Part shown: in pieces, positions 49,667 through 60,396 of the stretch | Position numbering within the stretch: position 1 is the stretch's first letter | Layout of the letters: each line of letters starts with the position of its first letter | From: Chloroflexota bacterium | Lineage (GTDB): Bacteria; Chloroflexota; Anaerolineae; Aggregatilineales; Phototrophicaceae | DNA: 60,622 bases | Assembly: GCA_011523705.1 (NCBI GenBank) | Contig: WTGC01000004.1 | Location: forward strand, 1-60,622 | Direction: 5' to 3' | The notes under the pieces: model-generated | The model's database searches: none | The model's input: the letters and a program-made list of their open reading frames with translations, nothing else | What the model was told of the DNA's origin: nothing | Program-made: the position numbers and the translations under genes

Positions 49667-50782
49667 ATGCGCATCGCCCTGCTTGAATCGTATTACGGCG
49701 GCAGCCACAAAGCCTGGGCGGATGGCTACCAGCGCTCCTCCCGCCACGCTATCGAGCTCATCACCCTGCCGGCCCAGTTTTGGAAGTGGCGTATGCAAGG
49801 CGCAGCTATCAGTTTCGCTCGCTTGCTGGATTGGAAGCCGGATCTGATCCTCGCCTCCAGCATGATTGACCTCTCCATTTTCCGCGCCCTAACCCGCGAC
49901 CGCCTGCCCGATGTGCCCGTCGCCATGTATTTCCACGAGAACCAGTTGTCCTATCCACAGAGCCGCCGTCAGAATCACGGCTGGCGTTATGGCTTCATCA
50001 ATTTCGTCAGCGCCCTTTGCGCCGATGCCAACTACTTCAACAGCCCGTTCCACCTGGACGATTTTCTGACGAAGCTGCCGAATATGCTCAAACACTTCGC
50101 CGATTACAACGAGCTTCAGACCATCGATGAAATCCGCGCCAAATCAAGCGTACTGCCGCTCGGCATCGACCTGCGCCGCTTTGACGAGCATCGGGACAAA
50201 CGCGCCAGCAACGACCCGCCCATCATCCTTTGGAATCACCGCTGGGAACATGACAAAGACCCGGCGGCATTCATCCAGAGCATGATCAAACTGGCGGACG
50301 AAGAATACGCATTCAAGCTGGCCATCACCGGCGAGCGATTTGGCGAGATGCCGCCGGCCTTCCTGGAGGCGCAGTCCCGGCTCGGCGACCGGATCATACA
50401 ACTCGGCTACGTCGACTCATTCGCCGATTACGCGCGGCTCTTGTGGCGCTCGGATTTTGTCGTCAGTACCGCTCGGCAGGAGTTCTTCGGCGTTTCCGTC
50501 TGCGAGGCGATCTATTGCGGCTGCCTGCCAATCTTGCCCGACCGTCTCAATTATCCGAACTTGCTGCCCGAGGCATTCAAAAGAGCCTGCCTCTATCAGC
50601 GCGACCGCTTAACCGCCCAGCTGCGTTACCATCTGGACAGCGACGAAAGAATAGATACGTCTGCCCTACAGGAGAAGATCGCGCGCTTTGATTGGCGCTT
50701 GCTGGCGCCAATTTATGACGAAGAGCTGGAGGCATTGGCTAAGCGTCATCGCTTGCGTCGGGATCGGAGCCGTTGGCGCTAG
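49667..50782 (+). CDS. tRNA-queuosine alpha-mannosyltransferase-like glycosyltransferase (DUF3524/GTDC1 type)
   Basis: 371 aa. The N-terminal domain has the family signatures [17 protein letters not shown] (His14), [15 protein letters not shown] and [11 protein letters not shown] (His90, Glu91). The C-terminal GT4-type domain has [13 protein letters not shown] and [18 protein letters not shown], the nucleotide-sugar site. Homology to human GTDC1/QTMAN, which mannosylates queuosine in tRNA-Asp, suggests the same or a related tRNA modification. No queuosine-synthesis gene is present in the window. Its last 44 bp overlap the 3' end of the convergent gyrA gene. Confidence 0.88.
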   Translation: MRIALLESYYGGSHKAWADGYQRSSRHAIELITLPAQFWKWRMQGAAISFARLLDWKPDLILASSMIDLSIFRALTRDRLPDVPVAMYFHENQLSYPQSRRQNHGWRYGFINFVSALCADANYFNSPFHLDDFLTKLPNMLKHFADYNELQTIDEIRAKSSVLPLGIDLRRFDEHRDKRASNDPPIILWNHRWEHDKDPAAFIQSMIKLADEEYAFKLAITGERFGEMPPAFLEAQSRLGDRIIQLGYVDSFADYARLLWRSDFVVSTARQEFFGVSVCEAIYCGCLPILPDRLNYPNLLPEAFKRACLYQRDRLTAQLRYHLDSDERIDTSALQEKIARFDWRLLAPIYDEELEALAKRHRLRRDRSRWR

Positions 50783-53420
50783 CGCCGTTGCTCGCCCCGT
50801 CAGCGCTATCGGCTTCGTCCAGGAGCAATTTAAGCTGTTCCAAGGTCAGTTTGTCGTCCTGCGCAGACTCGCTGTCGTTAACTTCCGGTTCCAAATCCTG
50901 CGCAACTTCTTCCGCATCTGTAATATCGGTCTTGTCGGTCTCTGACGCGGAAGAGATTAATCGCTCGCGCGCGCGAAGTACCTGCTGAAGGTCGATTCGC
51001 TTTCGGAACTCGCATAAGCCAACCACTCTTTCTTTCTCGCGCAGAGCGATCACTGCATTGCCGCCGGCCCGACCCAGTGGCGCCAGTTCCGCGAGTTTGA
51101 TAGACATGTACTTTGCTTTGTGTTTGTTCGTCAGCACCGTAATCATGCCGTTCATACGACCGTTTGTCGCCGCGGCGACCCAGCTGTTCTCATCCGGCAG
51201 CCAGATTGAACGTTTGCCTTGACCGCCGCGACCTTGCGCCGTCAACTGCGTCATCGGGCAGGTTCGGGCAATGCCATCATTCCTGATCGTCCAACTGAAA
51301 TATCTGTCGTCAGCTACGAATGCGGCGACAACGCGGTCTGCTTTCTCTTTGAAAGACATTCCACGTACTCCGCCAGACACCAACCCAGTTGGACGGACAT
51401 CTTGTTCGCTGAAGCGGATGGCGTAACCGCGCGCCGTGGTCAAGACGAGCTCATCCGCGCCGCTGCTGAAGAGCGCGTTGACAAGCCGATCGCCCCTGGC
51501 CAAATTTATCACACTGAATTCCTGCGCCATTACGCCTGGCAAGTCATCCAAACCCATTCGCTTGACTTGCCCCCGAGCCGTAACCAAACACAAATGGCCC
51601 ACATTCAAATCAACCGGAAAACACCAGAATGAGACGACTGTCCGCTTGGAAGAAAACGAACACAGTTCGCTGAAGTGCTTGCCCTGCGCCGCCTGATCAA
51701 CAAGAGGAATCTGCTGCACCGGCATCGACGCGCAAGATCCGTCATCGGCAAAGAGATACAATACTTGCGCCGTGCTGCTATGCTGCAGAAGCCGTGGCGG
51801 TGTCTTGGTCGTGGTCGTCACTCGCGGCGGCTCATCCAGCGCCGTGCGCCCCAAATGCCCCTTCACGCTGAGCATGACGACGGTCTTTTCTTCGGGCATC
51901 AAGAAGTCGGCTTGCGTCGCCGCCGTCGCCTCGCCCTCGGCTATGATGGTGCGCCGCGCGTCGCCGTAATCTTCTCTGACCGTTTCCAACTCTTCAGCGA
52001 TTTTATTCCGCTGCTTTAGCGGGCTCGCCAACAGGCTCTCCAGCGACTTGATCAGCTTGAGCTTGTCCTTGTATTCCTCACGAATCTTGCGGATTTCCAG
52101 CGACGCCAGGCGCCGCAGCGGCATCTCGAGAATCGCCCGCGCCTGCGTCTCGGTCACTTTGAAATTCTTCACCAGGTTCTTGCGCGCCGTATCGCTGTTG
52201 CGCGACTTGCGAATCGTCTGGATCACGGCATCCAGATTGTCCAGTGCGATGAGCAGACCTTCGAGCACATGCGCCCGCTCGCGCGCCCGCGTCAAATCAA
52301 AGGCGCTGCGCCGCTGCACCACCTCGAGCCGGTGATCAAGATACACCCTCAGCGCTCGTTTTAGATTGAGTGTGCGCGGCTGACCATCCACCAAAGCCAG
52401 CATGATGATGCCAAATGTCGTTTGCAGCGGCGTCAGCTTGAACAACTGCGCCATCACGTCGGTCACTTCGGCGCCCCGCTGCAATTCAATCACCAGCCGC
52501 ACCGTATTCTGCCGGTCGGATTCATCGCGCAGGTCTGCCAGTCCCTCCAGCTTGCCACTGCTGACAAGGCTGGCGATGCGTTCAATCAGCGCGGTCTTGT
52601 TGGTCTGGAATGGCAGCTCGCTGACGATAATCCGCGATTTGCCCCTGCCCATGTCTTCGACATGCACTTTCGCTCGCAGCGTGATCTTGCCGCGTCCCGT
52701 ATCAAATGCCGAGCGCAACATGTCTTCTTCGCCGCGCATCTTATAGATGACGCCACCGGTGGGAAAGTCTGGACCCTTGACGAATTGCATCAACTCGTCG
52801 ACAGTGATCGCGTCACGGCGGCGCCACTGTTTCAGCATGTACACCAGCGCGTCGCAAATCTCGCCCAGATTATGCGGCGGGATATTGGTCGACATGCCGA
52901 CGGCGATGCCCGACGCGCCATTGATCAGCAGATTGGGCGCCATGGACGGCAGGACGGCGGGCTCGCGCAGCGATCCGTCGAAGTTGTCGACGAAATCAAC
53001 TGTCTCCTTGTTGATGTCAACCAGCAGTTCACCGCCAATATCGGCCATCCGCGCTTCCGTATAGCGCATGGCGGCGGCGCCGTCGCCATCAATGCTGCCG
53101 AAGTTGCCTTGCCCGTCAATGAGCATGTAGCGCATCGAGAAGTCCTGCGCCATTCTCACCATTGTGTCGTAAACGGCGCCGTCGCCATGGGGATGATACT
53201 TGCCCAGCACTTCACCCACGATTCGCGCGCTTTTTTTATGCCCGCCGCTCGCGTGCACACCCATATCGTGCATGGCGTAAAGAATGCGCCGATGCACCGG
53301 CTTCAGCCCATCGCGCGCATCCGGCAGCGCCCGCGACACAATCACGCTCATCGCGTAACTTAAGTAGGCATCGCGCATTTCGTTTTCAATGTTGATGGGT
53401 TGGATCGAGCGATCAGCCAT
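50739..53420 (-). CDS. gyrA: DNA gyrase subunit A
   Basis: 893 aa. The winged-helix/tower domain is canonical: [47 protein letters not shown], and catalytic Tyr120 in AMRYTEARM. The C-terminal beta-pinwheel carries a degenerate GyrA box, QGRGGQG (consensus QRRGGKG), favouring gyrase over Topo IV. The residue equivalent to E. coli Ser83 is Gly81. A roughly 75-residue acidic tail ([13 protein letters not shown] ... SDDA) follows, as in E. coli GyrA. With GyrB it introduces negative supercoils. gyrB is not in the window. Confidence 0.95.
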   Translation of the reverse strand: MADRSIQPINIENEMRDAYLSYAMSVIVSRALPDARDGLKPVHRRILYAMHDMGVHASGGHKKSARIVGEVLGKYHPHGDGAVYDTMVRMAQDFSMRYMLIDGQGNFGSIDGDGAAAMRYTEARMADIGGELLVDINKETVDFVDNFDGSLREPAVLPSMAPNLLINGASGIAVGMSTNIPPHNLGEICDALVYMLKQWRRRDAITVDELMQFVKGPDFPTGGVIYKMRGEEDMLRSAFDTGRGKITLRAKVHVEDMGRGKSRIIVSELPFQTNKTALIERIASLVSSGKLEGLADLRDESDRQNTVRLVIELQRGAEVTDVMAQLFKLTPLQTTFGIIMLALVDGQPRTLNLKRALRVYLDHRLEVVQRRSAFDLTRARERAHVLEGLLIALDNLDAVIQTIRKSRNSDTARKNLVKNFKVTETQARAILEMPLRRLASLEIRKIREEYKDKLKLIKSLESLLASPLKQRNKIAEELETVREDYGDARRTIIAEGEATAATQADFLMPEEKTVVMLSVKGHLGRTALDEPPRVTTTTKTPPRLLQHSSTAQVLYLFADDGSCASMPVQQIPLVDQAAQGKHFSELCSFSSKRTVVSFWCFPVDLNVGHLCLVTARGQVKRMGLDDLPGVMAQEFSVINLARGDRLVNALFSSGADELVLTTARGYAIRFSEQDVRPTGLVSGGVRGMSFKEKADRVVAAFVADDRYFSWTIRNDGIARTCPMTQLTAQGRGGQGKRSIWLPDENSWVAAATNGRMNGMITVLTNKHKAKYMSIKLAELAPLGRAGGNAVIALREKERVVGLCEFRKRIDLQQVLRARERLISSASETDKTDITDAEEVAQDLEPEVNDSESAQDDKLTLEQLKLLLDEADSADGASNGASANGSDPDASDDA

Positions 53421-53765
53421 GAAGGGTCCTCGGCGTCGTGTCAGGATGGTGGCCAGCAGATTTTAGTTTAAACCGCCATCGCCAAGGGCGGAAACCGTCT
53501 GGTCGGGATATCGCGAGGCAAATTCTCAAAGCCTTACGGAAAGTGTCACTGAGGCGATCTGCCCGGATGATGCGTCGTATGAGAATCGTCAGGTCTGCGG
53601 CCTATCCATCTCCTGCCCACATCAATTTCCCATTGTAGAATGCAATTTGAGCGGGTGTCAATCAGTTTGGCGCCTTCTCTTTGCCCAAGCGCGCCGGTTG
53701 CTCGAACTCAAACGATGGAGCCGGCCAGCAATTTGGCGCCAGATCACCGGCCTAGACAAGGGGCT
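53421..53765. other. Divergent region between gyrA and the glycoside hydrolase lipoprotein gene
   Basis: 345 bp. It must hold promoters for both genes. It contains none of the palindromic repeat families and no RNA gene that I can recognise. The reading frame of the lipoprotein is open back to 53640 but lacks any protein-like features there. Confidence 0.4.
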
Positions 53766-55199
53766 ATGATGCGACGCTTCGCCTTGAACGTCATTGTCTT
53801 CTCGCTCTGCGCCACCCTCGTCGCCTGCGCATCGGAATCCGCCGTCGAGGTCGCGCCCGAGCTGGCGCTCGATCGAATCGCCTCTCCGGCGCCGACTGCG
53901 ATACCGGCATTGGAAGCGCTGCCGACAGTCGAATCCGCCCCCTTGCCCACGCTCGATGCGCCGCCGCCCCCGCCGTCTTCGCCGACGGCCTCATCGCTAG
54001 ACTTCGGCGCTATCATCAGCCGCGACTACGTGCAGCCGCCGACCGCCACCTACCGCCCTACCAAGATACCACCGGCCACGCCGATCGTCAGCGCGCCAAC
54101 GCAGCCCGGCAGCGCCTACACGACCGCCGTGCCCCTTGATCATACTCAGCTGGATAGCGCGAGCATGGGCATTCAAGTCTACTACAACTTTGACGTGCCC
54201 GGCTGGGATCGCGTCCTCCGCCGGCTCGCCAGTTTGCGCGTCGGCTGGGTTAAGCTGCAAGCCAGTTGGAAATGGCTGCAGCCTGACGCCGCCGGCCAGT
54301 TCGACCAAAGTTTCCGCCTCTTTCAGCTGCACGTGCAAGAAGCGGACAAACGCGGCTTCAAAGTGCTAATTAGCATCGCCAAGGCGCCCGATTGGACGCG
54401 CCATACCGATCGCAGCGAAGATGGACCGCCCGACGACCTCAACCACTTTCGCTGGTTTATTCACAGCTTGCTGGAAAAAGTCGGACCCAATATCGACGCG
54501 ATTGAAATCTGGAATGAGCCCAATCTCAAGCGGGAATGGACCGGTAGCCGCCCGATCAGCGGCGCCAGTTATATGGAGCTCTTCCGCGTGGGCTACGACG
54601 CCGTTCGAGAGTATTCGCCGAACATAGCGGTTGTCACCGCGGGCTTGGCGCCGACGGGCAATCATGACGGCATCTCCGTCGATGACCGCGCCTTCCTGCA
54701 ACAGATGTACCAAGCCGGGTTGGGAGGATACAGCGATGTCAAAATCGGCATCCATCCCTATAGCTGGGGCAACCCGCCCGATTTCCTCTGCTGCGACAAT
54801 GTCGCGGGCCAAGGCTGGGACGACAAGCCGCAATTCTTCTTCTTGCAGACCATTTACGATTACAACAATATCATCGCCGCCAACCGCGACAATGCGCCCA
54901 TGTGGGTGACCGAATTCGGCTGGGCAACCTGGGAAGGCTTTCCCACCGAGGCGCCTGAAATCTGGATGGCTTACAACACCGCCTCCGATCAGAGCGACTA
55001 TGCCCTGCGCGCCTTTGAAATCGGGCAGTCGCGCGCCGATATCGAATTAATGGTCCTGTGGAATCTCAACTACGCCTATGAACTGGCCGTCCAGCACCGC
55101 AGCGAACTGGCTGCCTACAGCATACTTTACCCGCGCTTTGACGGCAGCGACAACCAGCGCGAGCGCCCCCTCTTCCACGCCTTGGTAAACCGCCCCTGA
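53766..55199 (+). CDS. Clan GH-A glycoside hydrolase lipoprotein
   Basis: 477 aa from ATG 53766 (AAGGGGCT upstream), chosen because it puts a signal peptide with lipobox LVAC (Cys21) at the N-terminus. A Pro/Ala/Ser/Thr-rich linker of about 100 residues follows (e.g. LPTLDAPPPPPSSPTASS). The catalytic barrel then has VGWVKLQASWKWLQP, acid/base Glu in DAIEIWNEPNLKREW and nucleophile Glu in APMWVTEFGWATW. These match clan GH-A (GH5/GH39-like) enzymes. It is probably tethered outside the membrane and attacks polysaccharide. A shared terminator separates it from convergent rpoC. Confidence 0.85.
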   Translation: MMRRFALNVIVFSLCATLVACASESAVEVAPELALDRIASPAPTAIPALEALPTVESAPLPTLDAPPPPPSSPTASSLDFGAIISRDYVQPPTATYRPTKIPPATPIVSAPTQPGSAYTTAVPLDHTQLDSASMGIQVYYNFDVPGWDRVLRRLASLRVGWVKLQASWKWLQPDAAGQFDQSFRLFQLHVQEADKRGFKVLISIAKAPDWTRHTDRSEDGPPDDLNHFRWFIHSLLEKVGPNIDAIEIWNEPNLKREWTGSRPISGASYMELFRVGYDAVREYSPNIAVVTAGLAPTGNHDGISVDDRAFLQQMYQAGLGGYSDVKIGIHPYSWGNPPDFLCCDNVAGQGWDDKPQFFFLQTIYDYNNIIAANRDNAPMWVTEFGWATWEGFPTEAPEIWMAYNTASDQSDYALRAFEIGQSRADIELMVLWNLNYAYELAVQHRSELAAYSILYPRFDGSDNQRERPLFHALVNRP

Positions 55200-55214
55200 C
55201 GCGAGCCAAAAGAA

Positions 55215-55245
55215 AAACGCGGGGCGCCTTAGGCATCCCGCGTTT
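55215..55245. terminator. Bidirectional hairpin terminator between the glycoside hydrolase gene and rpoC
   Basis: Arms AAACGCGGG (55215-55223) and CCCGCGTTT (55237-55245). The loop can pair further (GCC TTA GGC). Read on the minus strand the stem is followed by TTTTTCTTTT, a good U-tract for rpoC. On the plus strand the tail is only TTTCG. Confidence 0.8.
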
Positions 55246-55268
55246 CGTCCTGGCGTCGCTGGTTGATT

Positions 55269-58200
55269 CTACAGCTCGCTGAGCATGTTCTCGAAGTCGT
55301 CCTGGTCGCCCACTTCATCCAGGTCCAAGGCGCCTTGCGCTTCGAGCGTGACCGCCGGCGCGACCGCTTCCCGATCCTGATAAGCGTGGAATCCGGTGCC
55401 AGCCGGGATCAGCTTGCCGATGATCACATTCTCCTTCAAGCCGTGCAGCGGATCCACCTGGCCCTCAATCGCCGCCCCCGCCAGCACCTTGATCGTATGC
55501 TGGAAGCTGGCCGCGGACAGATAGCTTTCCGTGCTCAGCGCCGCCTTGGTGATGCCGAGCAGCACCGGCTGACCCGAACACGGTTCCAAATCCTCATTGA
55601 TCAGCCGCTCGTTGATTTCCAGCAGCTTCAACTGATCAATCAACTCGCCTGGCAGCAAGTCGCTGTCGCCGCTGCGCGTAATCTGCACTTTGCACATCAT
55701 CTTGCGAATGACCGTCTCGAAGTGCTTGTCAGCGATATTCACGCCCTGGCTGCGATACACATCCTGAATCTCGCCCAGCAAATAGAGCTGCGTCGCTTTG
55801 GCCCCCTGAACCCGCAAAATCTGATGCGGATTCTTCGAGCCCTCGGTCAGCTGCTCGCCCGGCTCGACCGTCATGCCATCGTGGATCGTCTTGCGCAAGC
55901 GCGCGTTCGCGGGGATCTCAAGCTCTTCTTCATCGCGCAATTCGTCGCGGATGTAGATAACCTGCTCTTCAATATGCAGCCGCCCCGACGTTGCCGCCCG
56001 CATCTCGTCGTCGCCGTTCTTCGCTATCACCGCGCCTTCCTCAATGTCTCTGCCATCTTCAGCGACAATCTCCCAGCCGTCAGGAACTTCCTGCCGCCGG
56101 CTGAGCGCCTCGCTGTAGACGACGGTGGCGATGCGCGCGCCATCTTCGCGCTCCGTCAAGCGCAAGGTACCGCCGATTGACGTAATCACCGATTCGCCCT
56201 TGGGTTTGCGCCGCGCTTCAAACAGCTCCTCGACGCGGGGCAAACCGCTGGTGATATCGCGCACTTCGGCCGTGCCGCCACTATGAAAGGTTCGCAGCGT
56301 CAATTGCGTGCCCGGCTCGCCAATCGACTGCGCCGCGATGATGCCGACGGCCGCGCCGATATTCACCATCTCGCCCGTGCCCAGATCGCGGCCATAGCAC
56401 AAAGCGCAGACACCATGAATCAAATCACAAGTCAAAGGGCTGCGCGCCTCGACTTCTTCCAAACCCGAGTTTTCGATCTTTGCCGCGACTTCTTCATCGA
56501 TCATTTCGTTGCGCGCAACGATCAACTCGCCGCTTTCGGGATCAAAGATGTCCTGCGCCGAACAGCGCCCGACGATCCGTTCCTCAATGTTCTGACCGGC
56601 GATGTCATCATCTCGCCGGATGCGAAGCCCGCGGGTCGTGTTGCAATCCCAGCGATTGACGATCATGTCTTGCGCCACATCCACCAGACGCCGCGTCAGA
56701 TAGCCGGCGTCAGCGGTTCGCAGCGCCGTATCGGCCAAGCCCTTGCGCGCGCCATGCGTCGATATGAAGTACTCAAGCGCGTTCAAGCCTTCGCGGAAGT
56801 GGCTGCGAATGGGCAAATCGATGATGCGCCCCGACGGATCCGCCATCAAGCCGCGCATGCCGGCCAACTGCGTAATCGGACCGAAGCCGCCTTTCGTCGC
56901 GCCAGATTTCGCCATAACTGCGATTGGTCCGTAGGGATCCAGCGAATCCTGAATCTGGTCTTGCAAGGTGTCTTTGGCCCGATTCCATTCATCAATGGTG
57001 ACCTGGTAGCGCTCGTCTTCGGTCATCAAACCGCGGCGGAAGTCGCGCTCGGCTCTTGTCACCACATCTTCCGCCTGTTGCAGAATCTCCGCTCGCTCGT
57101 CCGGAACCGTCAAGTCGCTGACGGCGATGGTCGTGCCCGAAATCGTCGCGTAGTGGAAGCCAAAGTCCTTGATCGCATCCACGACCTGAGTCGTCCTCTC
57201 GCCGCCGATCCTTTGATGGCAGCGAGCCACCAGGTCCTGCAGTCCCTTCTTGTCCATCGTCATTTGCACGAATCGCATTTCATCCGGCAAGATGCGATTA
57301 AAAATAGCCCGTCCGACAGTGGTAATCTCGGGCGCATCCTGCGGCTCGCCGCTGTCATAGACATTACCTAGCAAGATCGGCGTATGCAGATCGACCAAGC
57401 CCAGACGATACAGGTTCTCCACCTCATCCATATCGACCACCACGCGCCGCTCATGCAAATTGGTGATCGCGAGCTGAGATTCCAGCTCCCGCTCCCGCAT
57501 ATACATGCGCATCTCGTAGGCATTTGCCAATATGCAGTCCACGTCGCCAGCAAGCAGAGCTTCAACGGTACGGTCGAAAGCCGACATGACAACGCGAGGA
57601 CGGCCCGTCTCGTCAGCTTCGGATTTGTCTGCATACTCGATGATATTGGGGAAGCGTCGCCGTTGAGCATAGTAGTAACCGTTGCTCCGAAGGGCGATGC
57701 CCACCTTATAGTCGCCACTGTCGAGCGCGCTCTCATAGGCAAACTCATGCCGCCGTTCTTTCAGTGCGACGATTTCTACCGACGGATCCATTGTCAGATA
57801 GTAATTGCCGAGAACCATGTCCTTCGACGGACCAACGACCGGCGAACCGTCCGAGGGCTTGAGCAAGTTTCGCGTGCTAAGCATCAACTCGCGCGCTTCT
57901 TCAACGGCGCGCATCGGGCCATCTTCATCGCCTTCTTCCCGCTTGCCCAATGGCACATGCACCGCCATTTGATCGCCATCGAAATCGGCATTAAAGGCGG
58001 AGCAAACCAGGGGGTGAATTTGGATCGCCTTGCCCTCGACCAGCAAGGGCTCAAAGGCTTGAATGCCCAGACGGTGCAAGGTCGGCGCGCGATTCAGCAG
58101 CACCGGGCGCTCGCGTATCACTTCCTCGAGCACTTCCCAGACTTCTGGTCGTTCGCGCTCGATGATGCGCTTGGCGCCTTTGACATTGCTGGCGTAGTTG

Positions 58201-59915
58201 TAAGAAACCAGCCGGCTGATGACGAAAGGACGATACAACTCCAGCGCCATCGTCTTGGGCAAACCGCATTGATGCAGCTTGAGTTTGGGACCGATGACGA
58301 TCACCGAGCGGCCCGAATAATCGACGCGCTTGCCCAGCAGATTGCGCCGGAAGCGCCCCTTCTTGCCCTTGAGCATGTCGCTCAGCGATTTCAACTCGCG
58401 GCGTCCGCGCCGGCTCAGCGCCTTGCCCCGCTGGCTGTTGTCAATCAAGCTGTCGACCGCCTCCTGCAGCATGCGCTTTTCGTTGCGCACGATGACATCG
58501 GGCGCCCCCAAATCCAGCAAGTGCTTCAGACGATTGTTGCGGTTGATTACCCGGCGATATAGGTCGTTGAGATCGCTCGTAGCGAAACGGCCGCCATCCA
58601 ATTGCACCATCGGCCGCAAATCCGGCGGTATCACCGGCAAGACCGTCAGGATCATCCATTCCGGGCGATTGCCATCCGGCTCGTTTTCCTGCTTGGTTTC
58701 GTCGGTATCGACCACCGTGCTGCGGCTGCTGCGCAGGCTTTCAACCACGCGCAGTCGTTTCGTCGCCTTCCGCCGACGCTGCTTGGACCTGGACGTGCGC
58801 ACCTCAAGCCACAATTCTTCGGATAGCTTGGCCAGGTTCAAGGCGCTCAAAATCTCGTAGAATGCCTCGGCGCCCATATTCGCCTGAAAGACGTTGCCAA
58901 ACTTGCTCTTCAATTCGCGATAGCGGCTCTCGGACAAGAACTGCAGCACATGAAGCTCGTCCAATTCGCTGATCTGCTTCTCGGCGCTGGCGCGCAAGAG
59001 GCTCACCTTCTCTTCCAGCGCCGCCAGATGCTCTTCCATTGAGCTGTCGACATCGACATTGGCCGAGTCAATCGCGCCGCTGATTTTCTGAATCTCTTCC
59101 TGCACCAGCGCATCGGTCTCGCCTTGCAGCCCGCTGAGATAATCATTGACCAGGGTCTGGATCCGCGAGATATGATCATTGGAGACCGTTTCGCCCGGGG
59201 CGACCACAACCGACGAAGCCGCCTCCAGCGTGATCTCCGCCGTTGCGCCCTGCCCCAGCAAGTTCTCCACCTGGGTCTGCGCGACCTGCGCCTCGTTCAT
59301 CACCTCATCGCTGAGGCGAGCCAGCTCGGTGTCGTAGTGCTGGCGTATCTCCACCACTCTGTTGTCGAATTCCTCGGCGATTTGATCGCGATTGCCCCGG
59401 ATCTCGCTCATCTGCTCTTCAATATCGCCGGCGAGCTCCTGCTCCTTGGTCTGCAATTCCTTTTCAATACGCGCGACGGCCTTGCCCCGCGCGTCTTCGT
59501 CAACCGTGGTAACCACATACTGAGCAAAATAAAGCACGCGATCCAGATTGCGCCGGCTCACATCCAGCAGCAGCCCCAGATAACTTGGCACGCGCCGCGT
59601 ATACCAAACATGCGCGACCGGCGCCGCCAGCTCGATATGCCCCATGCGCTCGCGCCGCACCGACGAACGCGTCACCTCAACGCCGCATTTGTCACAGATG
59701 ATGCCCCGATAGCGGATATTCTTGTACTTACCGCAATAGCACTGCCAATCCCGCGTGGGTCCGAAGATTCGCTCGCAAAACAGCCCGTCCATTTCCGGAC
59801 GCAGGCGCCGATAGTTGATCGTCTCGGGTTTCGTTACTTCGCCGTAAGACCAGGACCGCACCTGCTCCGGCGAAGCCAGACTGATACGCAATGCACTGAA
59901 GTCTTTCGCCTCCAA
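55269..59915 (-). CDS. rpoC: RNA polymerase subunit beta'
   Basis: 1548 aa. The start is TTG 59915, backed by GGAGG 7 nt upstream. First zinc site: [19 protein letters not shown] (Cys59, 61, 74, 77). Active-site NADFDGD has Mg ligands Asp644, 646 and 648. Second zinc site includes [13 protein letters not shown]. The bridge/trigger region has [31 protein letters not shown]. Residues about 135-335 form a long Glu/Gln-rich insertion predicted as coiled coil (e.g. [20 protein letters not shown]) between the zipper and the clamp. rpoB is not upstream: repeats and a sugar permease gene are found there instead. Confidence 0.97.
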   Translation of the reverse strand: MEAKDFSALRISLASPEQVRSWSYGEVTKPETINYRRLRPEMDGLFCERIFGPTRDWQCYCGKYKNIRYRGIICDKCGVEVTRSSVRRERMGHIELAAPVAHVWYTRRVPSYLGLLLDVSRRNLDRVLYFAQYVVTTVDEDARGKAVARIEKELQTKEQELAGDIEEQMSEIRGNRDQIAEEFDNRVVEIRQHYDTELARLSDEVMNEAQVAQTQVENLLGQGATAEITLEAASSVVVAPGETVSNDHISRIQTLVNDYLSGLQGETDALVQEEIQKISGAIDSANVDVDSSMEEHLAALEEKVSLLRASAEKQISELDELHVLQFLSESRYRELKSKFGNVFQANMGAEAFYEILSALNLAKLSEELWLEVRTSRSKQRRRKATKRLRVVESLRSSRSTVVDTDETKQENEPDGNRPEWMILTVLPVIPPDLRPMVQLDGGRFATSDLNDLYRRVINRNNRLKHLLDLGAPDVIVRNEKRMLQEAVDSLIDNSQRGKALSRRGRRELKSLSDMLKGKKGRFRRNLLGKRVDYSGRSVIVIGPKLKLHQCGLPKTMALELYRPFVISRLVSYNYASNVKGAKRIIERERPEVWEVLEEVIRERPVLLNRAPTLHRLGIQAFEPLLVEGKAIQIHPLVCSAFNADFDGDQMAVHVPLGKREEGDEDGPMRAVEEARELMLSTRNLLKPSDGSPVVGPSKDMVLGNYYLTMDPSVEIVALKERRHEFAYESALDSGDYKVGIALRSNGYYYAQRRRFPNIIEYADKSEADETGRPRVVMSAFDRTVEALLAGDVDCILANAYEMRMYMRERELESQLAITNLHERRVVVDMDEVENLYRLGLVDLHTPILLGNVYDSGEPQDAPEITTVGRAIFNRILPDEMRFVQMTMDKKGLQDLVARCHQRIGGERTTQVVDAIKDFGFHYATISGTTIAVSDLTVPDERAEILQQAEDVVTRAERDFRRGLMTEDERYQVTIDEWNRAKDTLQDQIQDSLDPYGPIAVMAKSGATKGGFGPITQLAGMRGLMADPSGRIIDLPIRSHFREGLNALEYFISTHGARKGLADTALRTADAGYLTRRLVDVAQDMIVNRWDCNTTRGLRIRRDDDIAGQNIEERIVGRCSAQDIFDPESGELIVARNEMIDEEVAAKIENSGLEEVEARSPLTCDLIHGVCALCYGRDLGTGEMVNIGAAVGIIAAQSIGEPGTQLTLRTFHSGGTAEVRDITSGLPRVEELFEARRKPKGESVITSIGGTLRLTEREDGARIATVVYSEALSRRQEVPDGWEIVAEDGRDIEEGAVIAKNGDDEMRAATSGRLHIEEQVIYIRDELRDEEELEIPANARLRKTIHDGMTVEPGEQLTEGSKNPHQILRVQGAKATQLYLLGEIQDVYRSQGVNIADKHFETVIRKMMCKVQITRSGDSDLLPGELIDQLKLLEINERLINEDLEPCSGQPVLLGITKAALSTESYLSAASFQHTIKVLAGAAIEGQVDPLHGLKENVIIGKLIPAGTGFHAYQDREAVAPAVTLEAQGALDLDEVGDQDDFENMLSEL

Positions 59916-60396
59916 GACGGAACCTCCTCTGCGTTATGATTCAGTTGCTTGAACGAAGATGACTTGATGAAGCAAATGCTCTATCACCATTCAATAGCAA
60001 AAGCGCACCAGAAGGCACAACTTCTGAGCCTTTCGCAAACCGTGATATATTAGCGTTTTTCCATCGTTGCGAATTGTAACTCGCCGCCCGGCCCTTGTCA
60101 AGGCGCGACCAAAAAGTCGCCCATCGTCGCGCTTCCTGCTGTAGGGGCGATTCTGTGAATCGCTCACCCGAAATAATAGAAACTGTAGGGGCGACCCTTG
60201 GGTCGCCCGCAGGCACAGTTGGGGCGAGCCACCGGCTCGCCCGTACACACGTTTGTGGGATTCGCGCCTGCGCGCCACAAAAAGGAAGGGGCATTTTTCG
60301 CCGAAGTCGCAATCCTTGGCTCCCCTTCCCTCCTTGTGGGTGCGCGCAGACACTGCACTTCGGGAAGGGGCCGGGGGATGGTGGGTGAGGTAATCC
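59916..60396. repeat. Intergenic region with four palindromic repeats, upstream of rpoC
   Basis: 481 bp. TGTAGGGG plus GCGATTC/GAATCGC (60140-60163). CTGTAGG plus GGGCGACCC/GGGTCGCCC (60184-60208). GGGCGAGCC/GGCTCGCCC then GTACAC (60222-60247). Finally the G/C palindrome 60318-60390, interrupted at 60341-60361 by the 21-nt GCAGACAC element. The rpoC promoter and leader should lie between about 59930 and 60130; I cannot pick out a clear -35/-10 pair. Confidence 0.8.

Noticed and set aside
52422..53363. 313-aa plus-strand frame opposite gyrA
   Set aside because: Antisense to the best conserved part of GyrA.
55263..58562. Three long plus-strand open frames (305, 362 and 392 aa) opposite rpoC
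   Set aside because: They are antisense shadows of a strongly conserved rpoC; their translations have no family features and are rich in His/Arg/Gln, as expected for mirrored GC-rich codons.
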